A stretch of DNA of 9,872 nucleotides from positions 1 to 9,872 of the forward strand of contig JAWOCV010000181.1 of NCBI GenBank assembly GCA_046483585.1, given 5' to 3'. The stretch comes from Marinilabilia sp046483585 (GTDB taxonomy: Bacteria; Bacteroidota; Bacteroidia; Bacteroidales; Marinilabiliaceae). The translations under genes and the position numbers were made by a program. Below, piece by piece: positions 5,510-9,872 of this stretch. The stretch's first letter is position 1, and each line of letters begins with the position of its first letter. The notes beneath the pieces are model-generated. The model was given only the letters and a program-made list of their open reading frames with translations. It was not told where the DNA came from and did no database searches.

Positions 5510-8500
5510 TTACCGCGCAAACAATCCCAGCAATTCTCTCGTTTTACCGGCAATTTCAAACAATTCGTCCATGGATTTCAATCGCCAGGTCCAGTTGCCT
5601 TCAGCCACTGCCGGACGGTTCATCTGGGCTTCGGGGCCTTTACCCAGGAGGTCTTGTGCCGGCACAATGACCAGTTTGGCGCGGGATCCCCAGGCCAGCC
5701 TCATCAGGATACGGTGAACGTCCTTGTTTTTTACTTTGTTTCCGGTATATAGTTTGATCCGTTTCCGGGCTGCCTTATCGAGTTCGAAGCGGTACCATCC
5801 CTGAGCGGTGTTATTGTCATGCGTACCGGTATAGACCACACTGTTGAAAGTGTGATTGTGGGGAATATGTACCGACTCGGGCAGGTCATCGCCAAAGGCG
5901 AATTGCAGAACCTTCATGCCGGGAAGTTCGAAAGCATCCCGCAGCTTGTAAACATCTTCGTCGATGTCGCCCAGATCCTCGGCGATAAAGGGCATGGTTC
6001 CGAATTCTTTCTGAAGACGTTTCAGAAATATTTTCCCCGGTCCTTTTCTCCACACACCGTTTTCGGCAGTTTCTTCGCCGGCGGGAATTTCCCAGTAAGA
6101 TTCAAAACCACGGAAGTGGTCGAGTCTGACCGTATCGAATAGTTCCAGGTTTTTGCGGATACGCCGGATCCACCATTTGAAATCTTCTTTTTCCATTTTT
6201 TTCCAGTCGAAGATGGGCATTTCCCACAACTGTCCGGTGGTGCTGAAGTAATCGGGGGGGACACCGGCTACGACACGCATTTTCTTATCGGCGGTAAGTT
6301 TGAACAGATGGGGATGCGACCAGACATCCGCATTGTCGAAACTCACGTAGATGGGGACGTCCCCGATGATACGGATGCCGTGGTGGTTGGCATAACGTTT
6401 CAGCTCATGCCATTGACTGAAAAAGAGGAATTGCCTGTATTTTTCTAATTCCAGTTTTCGTTCGTTTTCTGTCCTGAATTTTTCGAGGGTTTTCGGATCC
6501 CTGTCTCTAACGCTCTCAGGCCATTGATCCCATGTTTTCTGCCCGAATTGTTTTTTAAAGAGCACGAACAGGGCATAATCGTCGAGCCAGTGCTTCTCCT
6601 TTTCGCAAAAGTCGTAAAACTTTTGTCTGACCGGTGCGCTGCAATGGGTGATGAAGTTCTCATACGCCGATCTTGTTAGTTCTTCCCTCAGAGAGAGCGC
6701 TTTCCGGAAATCGGTTTTCTCCGATAGGGCGCACTCCCAGGCCCGCATATCTTTTTTGCTGATAAGGGACTCCTCGGCCAGTTGCCGCGGGCTGATGAAG
6801 ATGGTGTTCCCTGCAAATGCAGAGGGCGGGCTGTAAGGCGACCATCCGCTTTCGGCCGTGGTTTGTGTCAGTGGCAATACCTGCCAGTATGAATGACCGG
6901 ACTCTTTCAGGAAATCGACAAATCGATAAGCACCGGGGCCGAAATCTCCGGATGCGAAGCGACCCGGGAGAGAGGAGATGTGCATCAGCATTCCTGCCGT
7001 ACGGGTTTTTCGTCCCGTATCGGCATGGAGTAACCCCACCGGGGCGCCATCGAAAACTTCCGATACGGAGATCTCATCTTCCATCGAGCAGGGACGGCCG
7101 GTGAATATGTTCACCCATTCGGTAGGTGCTTCGGCAGGTAACATTACACGGGTGTTTTTCCAGTCCACCTCGCCGGGGAAGACTCTTTTGCCCTGGCTTT
7201 CGAATGAGGAGATAAGCAGCGGTACAATGGTCACATGCCAGGTATTTTTGTAATGACGGGCATAAGCGGCCACATGTTTTTTGAGCAATCCCCTAACTCT
7301 CAGAGGCACATACTCGCCCCGGGCAAAAAGGTCCGGATTTTGTTTGCGGTAGCGCAACAGTCTGTGGGTCAGCCAGAGTTTGATGTGTCCGTTTTCCGGG
7401 GTTTTCTGCAGGTTTTGGAACAATTTTCCGGGGGAGAGGGTGTAATGTTCCTTGAGGTTTTTCAGAATTCTGTGGCGAAGTTGGAAATCCACCGGTTGCC
7501 GGTTGTCGGGATCGACAAGGGTCAGATCCCATAATTCGGTCCCCCGGTAAATGTCGGGGACACCCGGGCAGGTGCATTTGAGGGCTACCTGCGATAAACT
7601 GTTGAACACGCCGTAATGGGCCACTTTTTGTTGGAAGGCAAGAAATTCAGTCAGGAACGAATGGGAAGGGTTGAGAATGGTTTGGATAAAAGAGATGACC
7701 GCTTCTTCCCATTCCCTGTTGGGATTACTCCAGCTACTGTTTTCTTTGGCCTCGCGCAGGGCTTTTTTCATGTAATCACTGACCCTTTGCAGGTAAGATT
7801 TGCCGATGTTTCCGTCAAAAGGGGCCGTGCCGGTAAGTGTTTGATAGAGGAGGTACTCTTCGGAAGGAGAAGGCGCATCCTGACTGTTCACTTTCTTCTT
7901 CATGGGGTGGTTTATCTTCATCCATTCCAGGACCGCTTCTTCCCACTCTTCAGGGATCTCGCTTAAAATATTGAGCCGCGCCCTGACATCTTCGCCTCGT
8001 TTGGTATCATGGGTTGAGGTGGCGTTCATGGTAAGCGGCCAGCTGGTCTGACGTTTTTGCATGGCCTTGTGGAATTCTTCAATACCAATGCCCTCCGCTT
8101 CGGGTGTATCTCCCACCTCATTGTGGGCGATGAAGAAATTGTAACGATACATGGCCGTATCTTCAAGGCCTTTGGCCATCAGTGGACCGGCCAATTGCAT
8201 CAGCCGGGAAAAAAATTGCAGAATGCGTTCGTCACGATCTCCCTTGCTCCGTTTTTCCGACAAAAAGAGCTCTTCGAATATGGCCAGAACCGGCTCTATA
8301 CCTGCATTTCGTTGCAGGGATTCCAGGAAAACCTCTTTGAGTATGTCGGCATTATAACCGGTAAGGGGAAGGCTTTCGGCATAAAGCCTATAGACCGGCA
8401 TAGCCAGGAGTAGTTCTCCAATGGCTGTTTTGACCTCCTCCCTTGTGAACTGGTCGGCCATGTTCCCCTCCAACAAGCGCAACTGATGAAACTGAGTGGT

Positions 8501-9751
8501 GAGGTTATTCCATTCCCCCTGCATATGTTGGGTGAGAATAAGTTTCTTTGATTGATAGATCACGTCCCGGATGTTCTGGTGGTTGCCTGTGATCTTTTGG
8601 TACAACGATTTGAGGACCGGCACCCCTTTTCGTTTTGTAAAAAGGTTGTTGACCTTTGCTGAAAAATCATAGCCGGTGGTGCCCTGAACGGGCCAGCTTT
8701 CAGGCAATTTCTCTTCCTGCTCCAGTATTTTTTCAACATTGATATAAGGTTTGCTTCCGGCTATCCTTCTTAACTTCTTTAAGTAATGTTCGGGGTATCT
8801 GAGACCGTCCACATGGTCGATTCTTAGTCCGTCTAAGACCTGGCTGTTAAGCCAGTGGCGCAGCTCCCGGTGATACAGGTCAAATACCTTCTCGTTCTCC
8901 ATGCAGAGACAGATCAAATCATTGATCGTGAAAAAGCGGCGGTAGTTGATGTGTTGTTCCGTTTCTTTCCAGTAGGTAAGGAGATAATGTTGATTGTCGA
9001 AAAGGGCCTGTATGGCATCGGTGTTGTCGGAAATCTCGGCTGCAAGGTCTTCGAAAAAATGATGAGCGCTTTTATCGGTCAGACAGAGGTTGCTTAGCTC
9101 GGTTTTGAACTTTTCCCAGTCTCCGTCCAGAAAATGTTGGTCTGGGGTGGCTTCTTCGGGTCTGAAATGGTCGAGAAGCAATCTCAGGGAAGCCGGGATC
9201 TTTTGTTGGGTTTGGTCCAGGAGCCAGAGGAACGATTCAAATCTTACGGGCCACTGTTGATCGAAATAGGAGAGGTGGAAGGCCCCTTCTTTCCAGATAA
9301 GCTTCAGTTCACCTCTTTCCATCACCCGGTCGGCTTCGTCGCCCAGGAAGGGGACCATCAGTTTGCTGCGGAAACGGGGGTGCTGGCGGTCGATGTCAAA
9401 AACTTCCGCGTATGCCGACTCACGTCCTTTTTCAAGCACATCGGTCAGCCATTTGTTGTGATGGCTGAATGCCATATGGTTGGGTACGATGTCTTGCAAC
9501 CATCCGATCCGGCGGTTCTTAAGACTCTTGTTCAGTTTTTTGAGCTCTTCTTCATTGCCAATCTCTGGGTTGATTTTGTGGGGATTGGTGATGTCATAGC
9601 CGTGATCACTGCCCGGAACAGCGCTGAATATTGGACTGGCATAGATGGTGCCTGAGCCCAGAAGATGGAGGTATTCGATCTGTTGACGGGCGTCCGCGAA
9701 AGTGAAGTTCTTGTTGAACTGGAGACGGTAAGTGGAAACGGGATTGTACAT
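5510..9751 (-). CDS. treY-malQ: Bifunctional malto-oligosyltrehalose synthase / 4-alpha-glucanotransferase (TreY-MalQ fusion)
   Basis: This is a single open frame of 1413 residues. Residues 1-908 are TreY (GH13_26), which rearranges the reducing-end alpha-1,4 bond of malto-oligosaccharides to alpha-1,1. It opens with the TreY signature PVSTYRLQF and shows GH13 region I DIVPNH (D87), region II GLRIDH (R310, nucleophile D312), acid/base in NVEKIL (E340) and STHDTKR (D582). It ends PVGLLH, like the C-terminus of stand-alone TreY. After about 8 residues MalQ (GH77) begins at R917 with RTAGMLMHISSLPGRF. MalQ transfers alpha-1,4-glucan segments. Its landmarks are YSPPSAFAGN (973-982), DVPIYV (1131-1136), DTVRLDHFRG (R1209, nucleophile D1211), FIAEDLG (acid/base E1258) and YTGTHDNN (D1312). 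All catalytic residues of both enzymes are present, with no frameshift, so both halves should be active. It has no signal peptide and is cytosolic. TreZ is not in the window. Confidence 0.93.
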   Translation of the reverse strand: MYNPVSTYRLQFNKNFTFADARQQIEYLHLLGSGTIYASPIFSAVPGSDHGYDITNPHKINPEIGNEEELKKLNKSLKNRRIGWLQDIVPNHMAFSHHNKWLTDVLEKGRESAYAEVFDIDRQHPRFRSKLMVPFLGDEADRVMERGELKLIWKEGAFHLSYFDQQWPVRFESFLWLLDQTQQKIPASLRLLLDHFRPEEATPDQHFLDGDWEKFKTELSNLCLTDKSAHHFFEDLAAEISDNTDAIQALFDNQHYLLTYWKETEQHINYRRFFTINDLICLCMENEKVFDLYHRELRHWLNSQVLDGLRIDHVDGLRYPEHYLKKLRRIAGSKPYINVEKILEQEEKLPESWPVQGTTGYDFSAKVNNLFTKRKGVPVLKSLYQKITGNHQNIRDVIYQSKKLILTQHMQGEWNNLTTQFHQLRLLEGNMADQFTREEVKTAIGELLLAMPVYRLYAESLPLTGYNADILKEVFLESLQRNAGIEPVLAIFEELFLSEKRSKGDRDERILQFFSRLMQLAGPLMAKGLEDTAMYRYNFFIAHNEVGDTPEAEGIGIEEFHKAMQKRQTSWPLTMNATSTHDTKRGEDVRARLNILSEIPEEWEEAVLEWMKINHPMKKKVNSQDAPSPSEEYLLYQTLTGTAPFDGNIGKSYLQRVSDYMKKALREAKENSSWSNPNREWEEAVISFIQTILNPSHSFLTEFLAFQQKVAHYGVFNSLSQVALKCTCPGVPDIYRGTELWDLTLVDPDNRQPVDFQLRHRILKNLKEHYTLSPGKLFQNLQKTPENGHIKLWLTHRLLRYRKQNPDLFARGEYVPLRVRGLLKKHVAAYARHYKNTWHVTIVPLLISSFESQGKRVFPGEVDWKNTRVMLPAEAPTEWVNIFTGRPCSMEDEISVSEVFDGAPVGLLHADTGRKTRTAGMLMHISSLPGRFASGDFGPGAYRFVDFLKESGHSYWQVLPLTQTTAESGWSPYSPPSAFAGNTIFISPRQLAEESLISKKDMRAWECALSEKTDFRKALSLREELTRSAYENFITHCSAPVRQKFYDFCEKEKHWLDDYALFVLFKKQFGQKTWDQWPESVRDRDPKTLEKFRTENERKLELEKYRQFLFFSQWHELKRYANHHGIRIIGDVPIYVSFDNADVWSHPHLFKLTADKKMRVVAGVPPDYFSTTGQLWEMPIFDWKKMEKEDFKWWIRRIRKNLELFDTVRLDHFRGFESYWEIPAGEETAENGVWRKGPGKIFLKRLQKEFGTMPFIAEDLGDIDEDVYKLRDAFELPGMKVLQFAFGDDLPESVHIPHNHTFNSVVYTGTHDNNTAQGWYRFELDKAARKRIKLYTGNKVKNKDVHRILMRLAWGSRAKLVIVPAQDLLGKGPEAQMNRPAVAEGNWTWRLKSMDELFEIAGKTRELLGLFAR

Positions 9752-9818
9752 AGATTGGCTGGATTATTATTTTGTTGTTTGGCTGCTAAAAACCATGACG
9801 AACAAGCGCAGCTTCAAA

Positions 9819-9848
9819 CAAATTTACTGTTTTTAGGTGATTAATAAA
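9819..9848 (-). promoter_or_regulatory. Candidate Bacteroidota promoter for treY-malQ
   Basis: On the minus strand, TAAATTTG (9826-9819) matches the -7 consensus TAnnTTTG exactly. Nineteen bases upstream, at 9848-9846, is TTT where TTG is the -33 consensus. The site is about 70 bp upstream of the ATG at 9751, giving a plausible leader of about 60 nt. The match, spacing and orientation support it; the imperfect -33 element keeps confidence moderate. Confidence 0.45.
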
Positions 9849-9872
9849 AGTGTATCCTTTCGGAACATCTTA

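Noticed and set aside
5510..9655. Many long plus-strand open frames opposite treY-malQ (for example 9134-9655)
   Set aside because: They lie antisense to a gene whose catalytic motifs are all in place, and their translations show no family features.

Overview
The window looks like chromosomal or metagenomic DNA from the phylum Bacteroidota. This is inferred from three things. Two sites match the Bacteroidota -7 promoter box TAnnTTTG. Clear Shine-Dalgarno sequences are missing before the starts. The gene families are typical of the phylum: a DUF4349 lipoprotein, a soluble multi-PAS histidine kinase, and a RAYT with flanking palindromes. Genus or species cannot be named from the sequence.

Layout. 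Positions 1-331 (minus) hold the N-terminus of an Xaa-Pro aminopeptidase (pepP type). After about 66 residues it runs, out of frame, into a short piece that reads as HisF; this is either a rearrangement or an assembly chimera. Positions 332-1889 have no convincing gene. They contain a degenerate tandem array of about 23 units with a 20-22 bp period (about 808-1290), then AT-rich DNA, a 94-bp palindromic repeat and a 13-bp tandem repeat. A RAYT-type HUH transposase gene (1890-2459, plus) is bracketed by two 94-bp direct repeats (1682-1775 and 2470-2563), each ending in a perfect 28-bp palindrome with GTAG at its foot. An AT-rich DUF4349 lipoprotein gene follows (2601-3443, plus).

The right two-thirds is transcribed leftward. 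A 1413-residue fusion of malto-oligosyltrehalose synthase (TreY) and 4-alpha-glucanotransferase (MalQ) spans 9751-5510. A cytosolic three-PAS histidine kinase lies 102 bp downstream of it (5407-3521). A candidate promoter for the fusion lies at 9819-9848.

Functional reading. The fusion puts two steps of alpha-glucan metabolism on one chain: MalQ resizes malto-oligosaccharides and TreY converts their reducing end to a trehalosyl unit. TreZ, which would release trehalose, is not in the window. The kinase could be co-transcribed with the fusion, but no direct functional link is visible. The left half is an accessory, repeat-rich region. Its most distinctive features are the RAYT with its palindromes and the 21-bp periodic array, for which I recognise no described counterpart.
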